DNA from: Spirosoma telluris
GTDB lineage: Bacteria > Bacteroidota > Bacteroidia > Cytophagales > Spirosomataceae
DNA: 64,000 nt
NCBI GenBank assembly: GCA_003259005.1
Contig: QLII01000001.1
Coordinates: forward strand, 6,501,001-6,565,000
Direction of reading: 5' to 3'
The notes below the pieces were generated by a model. The model searched no databases. It worked only from the letters and a program-made list of their open reading frames with translations, and was not told where the DNA came from. The position numbers and the translations under genes were made by a program. Below, one piece after another: positions 38,714 through 48,402 of the stretch. How positions within the stretch are numbered: the stretch's first letter is position 1; every line of letters starts with the position of its first letter.

Positions 38714-39577
38714 TTATGGTTTAGGCTTTTTTAAACTATCGGGTAACGAATGGCTGGACTTTACCTTCTTCGAATTTGGTAGTTCAGTGGGCATGCTACT
38801 GGTAACAACTTTAGCCGGAGGGCTATCTGGCTTTACCTGTACCGCAGGTGGGTGGACCGTTGGTCGTGCTAATGAACGCTCCGGTTTACTAACACTTGGG
38901 TGGGTTGAAGTAATCGGTTTATCAGGTTCCTCCGGTCTGCTAGTATCCAGCACATCCATGCCTTCGCCAGATTGCACAAAACCAAGTCGGGTAATATAAA
39001 CCGCCCAATTGTCACTCTGTTTTTCGGCTCTCATTTCAACTACCCGTGCATGAGGCAGGTAGGAAAGAGCATTCGGTTTGTATTCCCCTTTAAAATAAGA
39101 TTTGAAAAATACCCTAATGAAAATCGAGTCGCCTGCCTGTTGGACAGGGGTTGACTTCATATCAGAGAAAACAATCGTCGATTGGTTAATCTGACTCCTT
39201 CGTTTCGTATAATACAGGATCAGATTAGTCAGGTATTCGTTAACCTGTAAATCTTCCGTTTTATCGATTGAGGTATGAGCGGGATCGATATCATCTTCCA
39301 GTACAGTTTCAGCCGTATCAAATAGGCGTGATTGTCCTGAGCAACTAGCTTGAATAAGGGCATCTACCTCAGATTCAGATAAGGGATCATCGACTAACGT
39401 ATTTAGTAGCTGATTAAGTTGTTTAAGTCTTCGTAAGGCAAACGCGTTGATAGTTTGTTTATCGTGTTCGGTTAACGAAGATTCCGGCTGCTGCGATTGG
39501 GCCAATACAGGGCTTACTACTCCTGAGAAGGAGAGGTATAACCAGACAAGCAGGAGTCTTGACATCGTTTTGCCCAT
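38714..39577 (-). CDS. Secreted protein of the local paralogous family with tail motif
   Basis: 287 residues, signal peptide ending V-L-A-Q. Contains the shared domain (L-T-E-H-D-K-Q-T-I-N, V-N-E-Y-L-T-N-L-I-L-Y-Y-T-K-R, W-A-V-Y-I-T-R-L-G-F) followed by a low-complexity tail with K-V-V-T-S-S-M-P-T-E-L-P and an end L-K-K-P-K-P very like that of its neighbour at 37812-38594. A tandem duplicate with moderate divergence. Function unknown. Confidence 0.65.
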   Translation of the reverse strand: MGKTMSRLLLVWLYLSFSGVVSPVLAQSQQPESSLTEHDKQTINAFALRRLKQLNQLLNTLVDDPLSESEVDALIQASCSGQSRLFDTAETVLEDDIDPAHTSIDKTEDLQVNEYLTNLILYYTKRRSQINQSTIVFSDMKSTPVQQAGDSIFIRVFFKSYFKGEYKPNALSYLPHARVVEMRAEKQSDNWAVYITRLGFVQSGEGMDVLDTSRPEEPDKPITSTHPSVSKPERSLARPTVHPPAVQVKPDSPPAKVVTSSMPTELPNSKKVKSSHSLPDSLKKPKP

Positions 39578-39582
39578 GGTGG

Positions 39583-40487
39583 TTAGTCGTTAGGACAGTT
39601 GGCATACGTGTAACGAACTCTAATCCCATCGCTACGACCATAGCCGAGCGAAAATCCCTGACCATTATACTGATGTTGGTAGGTGAGAACCTGAGGGTCG
39701 CCATCGGGCGTTTCTACACCTCCGCTCTTCTTGTATGATTGTGTGGTGACTTTGATCAAATTGTTGGTTTGAACAGATTCACCAAACGTATCAAGACCAG
39801 GTCCTGGCTGGCCACTTGCTGCCGAACCTGGAAATCCCCGCGCCAATAACCACCCAAGACCATAGTATTTATTCCCGTCGTAAGCATACTTGACTACTTT
39901 ACGCCCACCGGCAGCATAGATGTATTCCGCCTGCGTTAACTGCCCTCCTGTATAAGTGTAGTTTGTTGTATTTCCTTGTGAATCAGTAATTTTTGCTATT
40001 TTCTCGTTGCTTATATCATAGGTAGTTGATCCGGGGTAACGGTTAATCCCGTTAGTTTGCCGTTTGTAAACGAATAGGTTCGAGTCCCTGCTGGCTCCGT
40101 ACTTACATACGTTTTTATATTGTCACCTTCATAGGTATAGACATACGAAAATGCCCCGCCACTTATACGGCTAATTCGTTTGGTAGTACCCAGTGATTCA
40201 TACTGATAGGCTAATGTAACGCCATCCATCTGCTGACTAGTGATATACAGGCCATTTGAGTCGAACTTGAAAACACGTTTTATGGCGTTATTAAACCGTT
40301 CGATTGTCCGATTCCCTAATCGGTCATATTGGTAATCAAGGGAATCCTGCTTATTAAAATTGATGGTGGAAATTTGAGAAATACGGCAATAGGCGGGGAG
40401 TAGGCTATTGGGAATAACAGCCTCTTTGTAGCATGAATTCAGCCCAATCGCCACGAATAGGATGTAGAGGTTTCTATATAGTGTCAT
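39583..40487 (-). CDS. YD-repeat-like lipoprotein, one frame break
   Basis: 301 residues after adding one base in the CC near 40033-40034. Lipoprotein signal (L-N-S-C-Y at residue about 19). The mature part is built of short beta repeats of the YD/Rhs type (Y-Q-Y-D-R-L-G-N-R-T, Y-V-Y-T-Y-E-G-D-N-I-K-T, N-Y-T-Y-T-G-G-Q-L-T-Q-A), as in DUF4595-like surface lipoproteins. No toxin domain at the end. Its start overlaps the OmpA-like stop by four bases, so they are co-translated. Confidence 0.65.
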
Positions 40488-41800
40488 CGTGTCTCTTTAG
40501 CTATGAATTTTATAGTCACCCGTCGGTTTTTTGCCTTATTCTCTTCCGTATCGCTTGGTGCAATCATAAATTGACTACCCAAACCGATAATTTCCATCCG
40601 CTCGTCGGCAACGCCATGATTCCACAGAAATGTAGACACGACTTTAGCCCTTTGCTCTGATAATCTCAGATTCAATCGTTCATCACCTTCTTTGTCGGTA
40701 TGGCCCATAATGCGGATACTCAATTCGGGGTGCTGAACTAAATAAGCGGCCATCTGGGTAAGTAATGCCTGTGAATCCTGTAGTAATTTCCAATTACTCT
40801 GTTCGAAGCGTAGAGCCGAGTCAGGCCGACTTACCGGGGCAACGGCCGAAGCAGATAGCGGTTGGGGCGCTAAGGCCGCAGTCGTATTCAGGCCTGGCTG
40901 AATAAGAATAGACCTCAGCTCAAGTACGGCCTGCTGTTGGTCGGTGATGACTAATTGGTACTGTTGAGGGATCAGATCATAGGCTACCAGCGTATTGGCT
41001 AAGCCTGGAATAGCCTGAAGGCTTATCGTTTTCCCTACCTTCCCTTCCGGCCGCAGTTCGAAGTTCTTTACCGATGGATCGACTTGAACGGATAGTATAG
41101 TTAACTCGCGTACTAATCGAATGCCCTGGCGTAGGTTTCGGGTGTCTCCCTGTTCTACGATCTGATTTCCGTTATAGGTTTGATAGCCAGCCGAGGTTAC
41201 GTCAATGGCGATTATGTCCTTTTCGGTAAAATCAATACTGACCTGCCCTGCTTTATTCGTCTCAAAACACTGCTTCTTTTCGGTTTTTGTGAACGTAAAA
41301 CACATTTGAGCCGGTAGCAACTGACCCGTTAAAGCATCGCTGATAACGAACGTATTATGTTGCGGCCGAATACTGGCCTGTTTATTGTTTTTCTGGACGA
41401 AAAAAGTCTGTTGTGACTGAGAATAAGGCTGATTTAAGCCTTGTTGGCCAAGCGAAATCAAGGGAATAATAACCCCTATTGGTTTGTTGGATAAAGCTGA
41501 TGATGTATTCAGTACAAGCGATTGCTGGCGGTACCCTTCTTTGTCGATAATGAGTTCAGTAGCAGGGCAAGTGATGTCAATGGTAAATCGCCCGGTTTGG
41601 GCGGCACTAACGCCAATGTTATAGCTGCCTTGTTGGGTCCTCACAGAAAGCCTGGCTACCAGCGGAAGGTGGCTGGCATAGTCCTGTACAACGCCAGTCA
41701 GGCGCAGGCATGGATTCACCGTCGCTGTAGCAGGGCTATGAATCCATGCTAACAGGCAGATTACTATCCAGAAAGACCATTTTGACCAACAATTCATCAC
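40484..41800 (-). CDS. OmpA-family peptidoglycan-associated protein
   Basis: 438 residues, signal peptide (A-W-I-H-S-P-A-T-A), two or three carboxypeptidase-regulatory-like beta domains (about 30-300, each with a L-x-G-x-V-x-D or V-I-S-D-A-L-T-G-Q start), then a C-terminal OmpA domain with I-M-G-H-T-D-K-E-G-D, R-L-S-E-Q-R-A-K-V-V and N-R-R-V-T-I-K-F. It should bind peptidoglycan in the periplasm and act as an anchor for surrounding envelope proteins. Confidence 0.8.
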   Translation of the reverse strand: MMNCWSKWSFWIVICLLAWIHSPATATVNPCLRLTGVVQDYASHLPLVARLSVRTQQGSYNIGVSAAQTGRFTIDITCPATELIIDKEGYRQQSLVLNTSSALSNKPIGVIIPLISLGQQGLNQPYSQSQQTFFVQKNNKQASIRPQHNTFVISDALTGQLLPAQMCFTFTKTEKKQCFETNKAGQVSIDFTEKDIIAIDVTSAGYQTYNGNQIVEQGDTRNLRQGIRLVRELTILSVQVDPSVKNFELRPEGKVGKTISLQAIPGLANTLVAYDLIPQQYQLVITDQQQAVLELRSILIQPGLNTTAALAPQPLSASAVAPVSRPDSALRFEQSNWKLLQDSQALLTQMAAYLVQHPELSIRIMGHTDKEGDERLNLRLSEQRAKVVSTFLWNHGVADERMEIIGLGSQFMIAPSDTEENKAKNRRVTIKFIAKETR

Positions 41801-41804
41801 CTGT

Positions 41805-42989
41805 TTACTCTTCTGATTTTACACTGATATTCCCTAGTAAAATGTGCCATTTCATAGACGTTTTACCATTAACAATCTTAGGCCGTTGATCTAGTTTTAC
41901 CCGTACATCCTTCTTGGTTGCATCCGAATAAACGATCTTACCACCTGTCCCCTCAGCGGTGAAGAGTTGTTCTCCCGTAATGACACCTTCATAGGACCCG
42001 TCTCCAGTTTGGGTCAGATTTTCAATAAAGTGCACTTTAACCCAGTCGACGGTTGTTCGCTTGTAAGGGAGCAATCTGAGTTGAGTGAGGTAATTCTTTA
42101 TACTGAGGGTACGCGGATTTTTATTTTTGACGGAGTTAACCTGAATGGTCGCTTCTTTTGTGAATAGCCGAAGGGCATCATTAATGGCTCGGTCTTTCTC
42201 GTCTTCGCTTCGGTTTTTATCGGTTATCGTATTGATGGCCACAATAAAGTCGTCTAAGCGATGGAGTGAGCTTTCCTGATATTTCTCTTTTTCTTCGTTT
42301 GTGAGAACCATCTGCCCCTCCTTGTTTTCCAGCACTTTTTCTGCCACGACACTGGTTGTATCGACGGGTGGAGGAAGCGGTGTCGCTTTAGCAATCGGCT
42401 TACCCCCATTTTTTATATCAGGTCGAATTTCTGCTAAATACGGGGCAACCTCGATAGGGGACTTAAGTAGTTTATGACGCCCATCTCTATATAAAATAGC
42501 CAACAATTCGTTCTTATTGATTGAGGCAGAGTTACCTTCTATCGTTTTGTAGTTGAGCACGTTGGCATTGTCTACTACAATTCGAGCTGCACTGACAGAC
42601 AAAGGTTTCGCAACAATCAGGTAATCATTTCCATCGGAACGGAGGGGGGCATCCGTAAATGCTTTTAGCTGCCTTTTTGCCGAATCGAGGTCTGTTGTTG
42701 ATAGCTCGCTAATAACTAAAAAATTTCCCTGTCGGCTGAAAGCCATTAATACGCTTGTCCAGCTTAAACTTTTTACGTTCCCTTTGCCACTCCTTAACAT
42801 GATCTTGTCAGCCGTTAGACCTTCAATACGAGTGTCTAAAGCTTCCTGAACCTGATCGCCAAGAAATAAATAAACAACATCCTGCGGGACTTCTTTAGGC
42901 TGGGTTTGAGCAGAAGCGGGATTGGCTAGTAACCAATAGGCTATAGTGAATACGGATTGAATACAGAGAATAGGTAGTGTTTTTTTCAT
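41805..42989 (-). CDS. Secreted two-part protein, paralogue of the gene at 48403-49650
   Basis: 394 residues from the ATG at 42989 (MKKTLPILC), preferred over 43019 because it leaves the upstream stop free and gives a normal signal peptide (P-A-S-A-Q). N-terminal half: beta modules of the type I-M-L-R-S-G-K-G and L-A-I-L-Y-R-D-G-R-H-K-L-L. C-terminal half (about 225-390): a version of the shared domain (L-D-D-F-I-V-A-I-N, I-K-N-Y-L-T-Q-L-R-L-L-P-Y, W-H-I-L-L-G-N-I). Full-length similarity to 48403-49650. Function unknown. Confidence 0.65.
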   Translation of the reverse strand: MKKTLPILCIQSVFTIAYWLLANPASAQTQPKEVPQDVVYLFLGDQVQEALDTRIEGLTADKIMLRSGKGNVKSLSWTSVLMAFSRQGNFLVISELSTTDLDSAKRQLKAFTDAPLRSDGNDYLIVAKPLSVSAARIVVDNANVLNYKTIEGNSASINKNELLAILYRDGRHKLLKSPIEVAPYLAEIRPDIKNGGKPIAKATPLPPPVDTTSVVAEKVLENKEGQMVLTNEEKEKYQESSLHRLDDFIVAINTITDKNRSEDEKDRAINDALRLFTKEATIQVNSVKNKNPRTLSIKNYLTQLRLLPYKRTTVDWVKVHFIENLTQTGDGSYEGVITGEQLFTAEGTGGKIVYSDATKKDVRVKLDQRPKIVNGKTSMKWHILLGNISVKSEE

Positions 42990-43002
42990 TGAGCCGGGTG
43001 GT

Positions 43003-43758
43003 TTAACGAATAGCTTCAACTAATTGCCTGGTGGCGTCCGTCATGAATTTTTCAAGTTCAGCCTGGCTGGCAATTTCATAGCGGCCAAGCTGCGTATGTT
43101 TGACGATAGGAATCAGCCGACCTCCTTTATACAAATACTCGCAGCCTGGGCCTGTGGCACAAGGCGTATAATTGAATATATAGGAGCCCACCATTTGATT
43201 GGTTTTAACCTGCACCAGTCTGAATTCGATGGAAGCGCCCAGACGTCGAAACCGGCTTTCCAGCTCAATGGGCTGTTCTTTCCCTTTCTTACTTAGTTGA
43301 TAACATTCCTTAGTTACATAGGGTACCTGCCGATTCATGTTAACCCACTCTAAAATCAGATCTGTGTTGGTCAGATCATTTAATTTGGAGTAATCGACAT
43401 TACTTGCCTTGCTAAGTACTTCGTTGAATAGCTTCCGATCAACAACATTTAAGTTCTCAAACAACTGCTTTTCAATGGCATTGTACAGCATGCGATCGTC
43501 GTATACGACTTCCTTGTTCTGATCGATCGATTTTCGGGCGTCTTTCTGATTCTTTGTGTCACTTTCGGGATCTCGAATGACAACTCTCTGTGTATCAGGA
43601 ACTCGAAGGACAATTTTTGGCGATTTATTAACCAGCATAAGAAGCGCCAGTGCCTCTTTAGAGTTTATTTCAGCATCCTTTTGCTTAAACCGAACCATTA
43701 CTTTTTTGCTGCAACTGGCCAGGGCCAGCATAAGAAAGAGGTAGAAATAAGTACGCAT
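43003..43758 (-). CDS. Lipoprotein of unknown function, weakly CsgG/LpoB-like
   Basis: 251 residues, lipoprotein signal L-A-S-C-S at about residue 16. A middle segment (Y-N-A-I-E-K-Q-L-F-E-N-L-N-V-V-D-R-K-L-F-N-E-V-L) resembles the helix and strand found in CsgG- or LpoB-like outer-membrane lipoproteins; this is weak. The end is a helix (L-E-K-F-M-T-D-A-T-R-Q-L-V-E-A-I-R). It precedes 41805-42989 by 13 bases. Confidence 0.6.
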   Translation of the reverse strand: MRTYFYLFLMLALASCSKKVMVRFKQKDAEINSKEALALLMLVNKSPKIVLRVPDTQRVVIRDPESDTKNQKDARKSIDQNKEVVYDDRMLYNAIEKQLFENLNVVDRKLFNEVLSKASNVDYSKLNDLTNTDLILEWVNMNRQVPYVTKECYQLSKKGKEQPIELESRFRRLGASIEFRLVQVKTNQMVGSYIFNYTPCATGPGCEYLYKGGRLIPIVKHTQLGRYEIASQAELEKFMTDATRQLVEAIR

Positions 43759-43789
43759 ACGGGAGAAGTATTTAACTAGAATGTTCGGA

Positions 43790-44347
43790 TTAAATGGTCT
43801 TGCCTGCTTTCGTTGATTTGGGCTTCCCTGAATTGTTTTGTAAGGATATTACCGACTTGATTGGGCGAGCCTCCTGATTTACTTTAGGAAATGCACCCGG
43901 AGAATTAATGGGCATACTGCTGGTAACGGTCTTTGGTGGAGGAGCCATGGGTTTACTGGAAGCGCGGTGGTGGCGGGGAGCTGACGTACGAGTGATTTCT
44001 ACATTCCGCAGCACACTCAATTCTACTTGCCGGATAATGTCTACCCGACGCGACAAGTTTTGATAATCGGTCTGTGTTGCATTTGGATTTTGCCGAAGCC
44101 GATCCAGATCAATCTGTAAACGTTTGCGGTTTTGTAAGCTGGAAAGCCCTGAAATTTTACCCTGTACGGAAATGGCCCTGGTCTGATTGACAAGGAGTTG
44201 CCGCATTGGCCGATCATTGACGACAAACGGAGTGGTTGTAACACGCTTTAAATTGTCTACAGACTTCGTTGCCGTTTGTACTGTCGAAACTTTCTGACTG
44301 CAGCCCGCTACTAGAAAAGAAAGGAAAATGTAGAGTTTAGTTCGCAT
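43790..44347 (-). CDS. Small lipoprotein with Ser/Thr-rich tail and tail motif
   Basis: 185 residues, lipoprotein signal V-A-G-C-S. A helical core (S-L-Q-N-R-K-R-L-Q-I-D-L-D-R-L, A-T-Q-T-D-Y-Q-N-L-S-R-R-V, R-Q-V-E-L) matches the core of the next gene. The tail is P-P-P-K-T-V-T-S-S-M-P-I-N-S-P, later S-L-Q-N-N-S-G-K-P-K. No named family. Probably an outer-membrane-anchored partner of its neighbour. Confidence 0.6.
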   Translation of the reverse strand: MRTKLYIFLSFLVAGCSQKVSTVQTATKSVDNLKRVTTTPFVVNDRPMRQLLVNQTRAISVQGKISGLSSLQNRKRLQIDLDRLRQNPNATQTDYQNLSRRVDIIRQVELSVLRNVEITRTSAPRHHRASSKPMAPPPKTVTSSMPINSPGAFPKVNQEARPIKSVISLQNNSGKPKSTKAGKTI

Positions 44348-44374
44348 AAGGATACGAGGATCGACGTGAAAACT

Positions 44375-45003
44375 CTATTGTTTCGGTTTCCCTGAATTGT
44401 TGAGCAACGAACCGGCTGATTTAGTTGTCTTGAAATCAGAAGCTGCTTTTGGGGTATAAATGGGCATGCTACTGGTGACCTTCTTTGGCGGAGGGTCAGT
44501 TGATTTCGCAGAAGCATGGTGGGCTTGAGTCGAGCGTTGTGGTGTAGGTGTTACGGATGATTCTACTACCCCTTCGCTGTTGTTTCCTTCTAGTTCAACC
44601 TGGCGCATCAATTGCTGATAGTTCGCCGAGGTAGCGTCATCTCGTTGCTGAAGTTTTTCCAGCTCCTTTAGAAACTGTTTCCGATTGGAAAGGCTGGTTA
44701 ATTGATTAATTTTCTTTTCAATTTCACTGGCCAGCCCTTCGTTGATTAATTGCTGCGCCAGCAGTAAATCGTCGAGTTTTCCAATCTTTTTGTCAATATT
44801 TTTGCTAGCTTCCGGTGTGGCGTTGGATTGGGCCTGGCGATAGGCAGCAATCGCTTTTCGGTAATCTTTAAGGTTCTCGTAGAACTGCCCCTGTCTATAT
44901 TGACTCTCAAAACTTCGTTCGTCTTTACCCTGTGCCAGAGCAAGCGAATAGGTGAGTAATACCCCCCCAAAAGTAGAGCTATAAATCGCGTTGGCAATTT
45001 CAT
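44375..45003 (-). CDS. Secreted helical protein with TPR-like start and tail motif, one frame break
   Basis: 209 residues after changing the length of the C run at 44960-44966 by one, which restores a signal peptide (L-L-T-Y-S-L-A-L-A-Q). The mature part begins with a TPR-like helix pair (Y-R-Q-G-Q-F-Y-E-N-L-K-D-Y-R-K-A-I-A-A-Y), then the core shared with 43790-44347 (S-L-S-N-R-K-Q-F-L-K-E-L, Y-Q-Q-L-M-R-Q-V-E-L), then a tail with P-P-P-K-K-V-T-S-S-M-P-I-Y-T-P and L-L-N-N-S-G-K-P-K-Q. Confidence 0.6.
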
Positions 45004-45273
45004 ATTTATAGTATAAAGTGTGGAAGTAGTTACAAAAAGATCATTTTCTCGAGTTGGAAAATGATACTATTTTGATCAAAGTGTCTATACTTTGCAGACA
45101 GACTAATTCAAGCTTATGCGCAATGATATGCCAGGAATTTTATTGCAAGATACTGAATAATAAATAATTACTGAAAAATGCTCGCGCAAAAATGTTTTTT
45201 TTAATGTATTCTATATTATAAAATTTAGATAGTATTATCTGTAACTTTCTATTTAAAGGTCAAAAAATAATTG

Positions 45274-45324
45274 ATACGGTAAAGTTAATGACTTCAACTA
45301 TTGAAATGAGTAACTTTACCGTAT
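45274..45324 (-). terminator. Terminator after the TPR gene
   Basis: Perfect 14-base arms ATACGGTAAAGTTA and TAACTTTACCGTAT, with an inner TTCAA/TTGAA pair in the loop. On the minus strand the hairpin starts four bases after the stop at 45328 and is followed by AATTATTTTTT. The remainder of the 324-base gap (45004-45273) is AT-rich with no gene; it must hold the promoter for 44375-45003. Confidence 0.8.
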
Positions 45325-45327
45325 TGG

Positions 45328-48212
45328 TTATTTACCTATTTTTTTTACTAATTCCTTAAAGTCTTTATTACTCTTACGGAATCCTTTGCGCGAAATCTCT
45401 ATTAGTTTATCCTTATTAATATCATCGGGAGTGAGTATTTTTTCCTGAAAAGCCTTGTCAAACCAGACAAGGGCTTCGGCATCGTTATTCTTTTGCAAAT
45501 TGGCGCAGCCTGTAGCATAAGCCGCCCAGGCAGAAAATGGAGCTTTCTTGAGGCATTTCGCTAAATAGGGTATACCTTCATCGGGTTGCCCGGCATAGAG
45601 GTGCGCCAGACCGATATTTAACCAGCAATCATAGCTACACACATCGCTATCCTTCTCCAACGCGGGTTGTTTCAAATCGGCCAGCGCTTCGGTATACTGC
45701 TCGTTTAACCGATAGGTTATTCCCCGGCGAAGCAATACGCGCTTGTAGTAGAGCTGTTGGGTTGAATCCAGGCGAATCACATCGGTATAAGTGGCAATGG
45801 CGGGTGCGAAATCCTTTTTCTTTTCCTGAGCCATAGCTTTGGCAAAATAGCGGTCTGGACTAGTTGGATTCAGATCGATCGCCTTCTGATAATCCTCAAT
45901 AGCATTCCCAAACTGTTTGAGTTCTTCATAGGCCAGTCCTCTGGCTATATAAACTTCTCCATAGGTTTTATCGAATTTCAGCGCTGATGAGTAGTCGTCG
46001 ATTGCTTTATCAAATTGTTCGGTAGCATACTCTGTAATCCCTAGCCGATAAAAAGCATCCCTGAAAAAAATAGGGGTGTAATTCTTTTCGATTTTTTTCT
46101 GCACCGTTTTTATCGTCATCAAGGGCGGAATTGCTTCTTTGTATTTTTTTAGTTCGAGTAAAGCAGTGGCTTCACCAAGGTAGGCAGCATAGTTCGTTGG
46201 GCTCAGGGTGTAGGCACGTCGGTAATCAGCTGCTGCTTTATCGAACTGATTTAAACCCATATAAGCCATCGCCCGGCGGTCATAGGTTGCTCCTTCGTTT
46301 GGCGCATATTTAATAGAAGCTGTCAGGTCTTCGATCGCTTTGTCATAAGCACCTAAATTCTGATAGGCAAGCCCTCGTTCATACAAGGCATTCGGTAGTT
46401 CAGCCCGTACTGCCAACGCGTTTTTGAGATGTTCTATAGCTTGTTCATAGTTTTTAGCTTCATTGGCCTGCTGCCCTAGTGTATAGAGACTGACGACAAC
46501 CGAATCAATTCGAGGTATATACGGCGCAGGTATCATCCGTTTGATGGCATCCTGGAAATCTTTCCCGGTCTTGTCATACTGCTTGCCCTGTGCATTGACT
46601 AATCCACGCCAGAAATAAGCCTCGGGTTTGGCCGGAGCGAATTTGATCGCATCTGTAAAATCAAGAATGGCTAACGAATCCTGATGAGTCCGATAACGAA
46701 GCATGCCCCGGTCATAATAATAGGTAGCCTGTTTGGCAGCGGCAGCCTGTTTTCCAGGGCCTAACTGCTTCTCATTAATCTTTATTGCCTGCGTGAAATC
46801 TTCATCGGCATTGGCTAAGTTGTTGGTACCAACGCGTAGCTGGGCCCGCTGAGCAAACACAATGTCGTTTTTAGGGTCAATGATCAAATAAGCCGACTGG
46901 TCTGTAATTGCCTTTGGTAAATTTCCCTGTTTACGGTGGAGGTCAGCCCGGACCAGTAGGGCATCCAGGTTCGCATAATCGAATTTCAAGGATAAATCTA
47001 AATTAGTCAGTGCCCGTTTGTCGTCGTTTAATTTCAGATAGCATTTGGCAAGCCCCAGATACCAGTCGGAGTTTGTTTCATCCGTTTTAATGGCCTTTTT
47101 GTAGGCGTCAACGAGCTTCTCATATTGCCCGGCTGCAAACTGTTCGTCGTATTCAGTTTTTTGATTCGACTTCAGCGTAAGTTCTTTAATGATTGTCTGG
47201 AGCGCGGTTGAATCAGGTCGTTTGTCAAGTATCTGATGGAAATAGCTAAGGGCCTCCGCATAATTACGTCTCTTTCGGGCTATTTCGCCCTTCTCCCTGG
47301 CGTCGCGTATGAGTTCTGCTTCGGCAATCCGGGCTGCATACATAGCGCGGTTGACCTGGGCTATTTTGCGAGCTGCTGTAAGATCACCCGGCTCATTATT
47401 ATTATTGGCTTCATTATATTTTCGGAGGGCGTCTGGGTAGTTTTTTGCACTTAAAAACAGATCGCCTTCATGGATTAACTTGTCATATACTTCTTTTGCT
47501 TTTCTTTCTTTTTCAACTTCCTGGTCACGTTGAGCTTTTACTAATTCTTCCTGCTCCTGTCTGGTTCGTATAGAAAGACTATCCGTTGGTGCTTCGGGTG
47601 CTACCAGCGTCACGTCGTTTAAGGTAGAGGTAGTTGAATCACCCGGTGCCAGAAAGCCGACATGGGCGATATAACCAGCCCACTTCTTGCCAACTCGTTC
47701 GACCCGCACCTCCGCTACACGCGTAATGGGTCGGTAGGCTACGGCGGATTGAGAATGTTTACCTTTAAATAACTGTGTATAATAAACTTTCAGGTAGGTA
47801 TAATTCCGCTCTTTGGCGTTCGATACAATGATATCCGAGAATTTAATCGTTTGCTCGGGCGCTTTTGTATAAAATAGATCCAGGTTCGCGAAATACTTTT
47901 CGGCTTTCAAATCAATAGCCTGATCAATCGGTCGATCTGGCTGAATATCATCTTCTATGATGACATCAGGATTATAAAATAAGCGAACCTGTTTTTTGGT
48001 GTCGTAGCTATTGGCAATAATATCTTTCCGTTCTGTTTCCGTTAGATCCTCAAACGTTAGTGTATTTAGTAAATCACTAAAATTGGTGATTTTTCGTTTC
48101 GCCAGTAGCTTGAGGTCTTCATTGTCGCGAGGGTAATACCCTGCGCCAATGACACCCCTATTGGTATCCAACTTAATACTGCCAGTCCAAGTACGTATAA
48201 AATTCGTTTCAT
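45328..48212 (-). CDS. Large secreted TPR protein with N-terminal shared domain, one frame break
   Basis: 961 residues after adding one base in the CCC run near 48134-48138, which brings in a signal peptide (I-G-V-S-L-A-Q) starting at 48212. Residues about 25-195 are the shared local domain (L-L-N-T-L-T-F-E-D-L, E-K-Y-F-A-N-L-D-L-F-Y-T-K, V-Y-Y-T-Q-L-F-K-G-K-H). A coiled linker follows, then at least twelve TPR units (typical A-Y-Y-x-R-G-L-A-Y and Y-D-K-A-I-E-D-L). It should be a periplasmic or surface scaffold. Own candidate promoter upstream and terminator downstream. Confidence 0.78.
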
Positions 48213-48289
48213 AATTAGATTTTATTAATTCTCAAGAGGTAAGCAAGCAGGCAGAATTAAGAGAAGCTAAATTTGCCCAGGTACTAAAG

Positions 48290-48297
48290 CAAAATTA
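48290..48297 (-). promoter_or_regulatory. Candidate -7 box (TAATTTTG) for the TPR gene
   Basis: On the minus strand TAATTTTG matches TAnnTTTG, 78 bases before the ATG at 48212. No clear -33 TTG at 19-21 bases. Confidence 0.35.
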
Positions 48298-48402
48298 GTC
48301 TCAAGGTTTAGTTTTTCGCCGTAACCATCTATCTTTCAGTACTATAAAGTTAATTCAGAAAGAGGATTTATGAGGCATGCAAAGCCAATTTTGCCAGATT
48401 AT

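Noticed and set aside
39583..40487. Rhs-type polymorphic toxin
   Set aside because: YD-like repeats are present, but the protein is only about 300 residues, is lipid-anchored and has no core-closing motif or toxin end.
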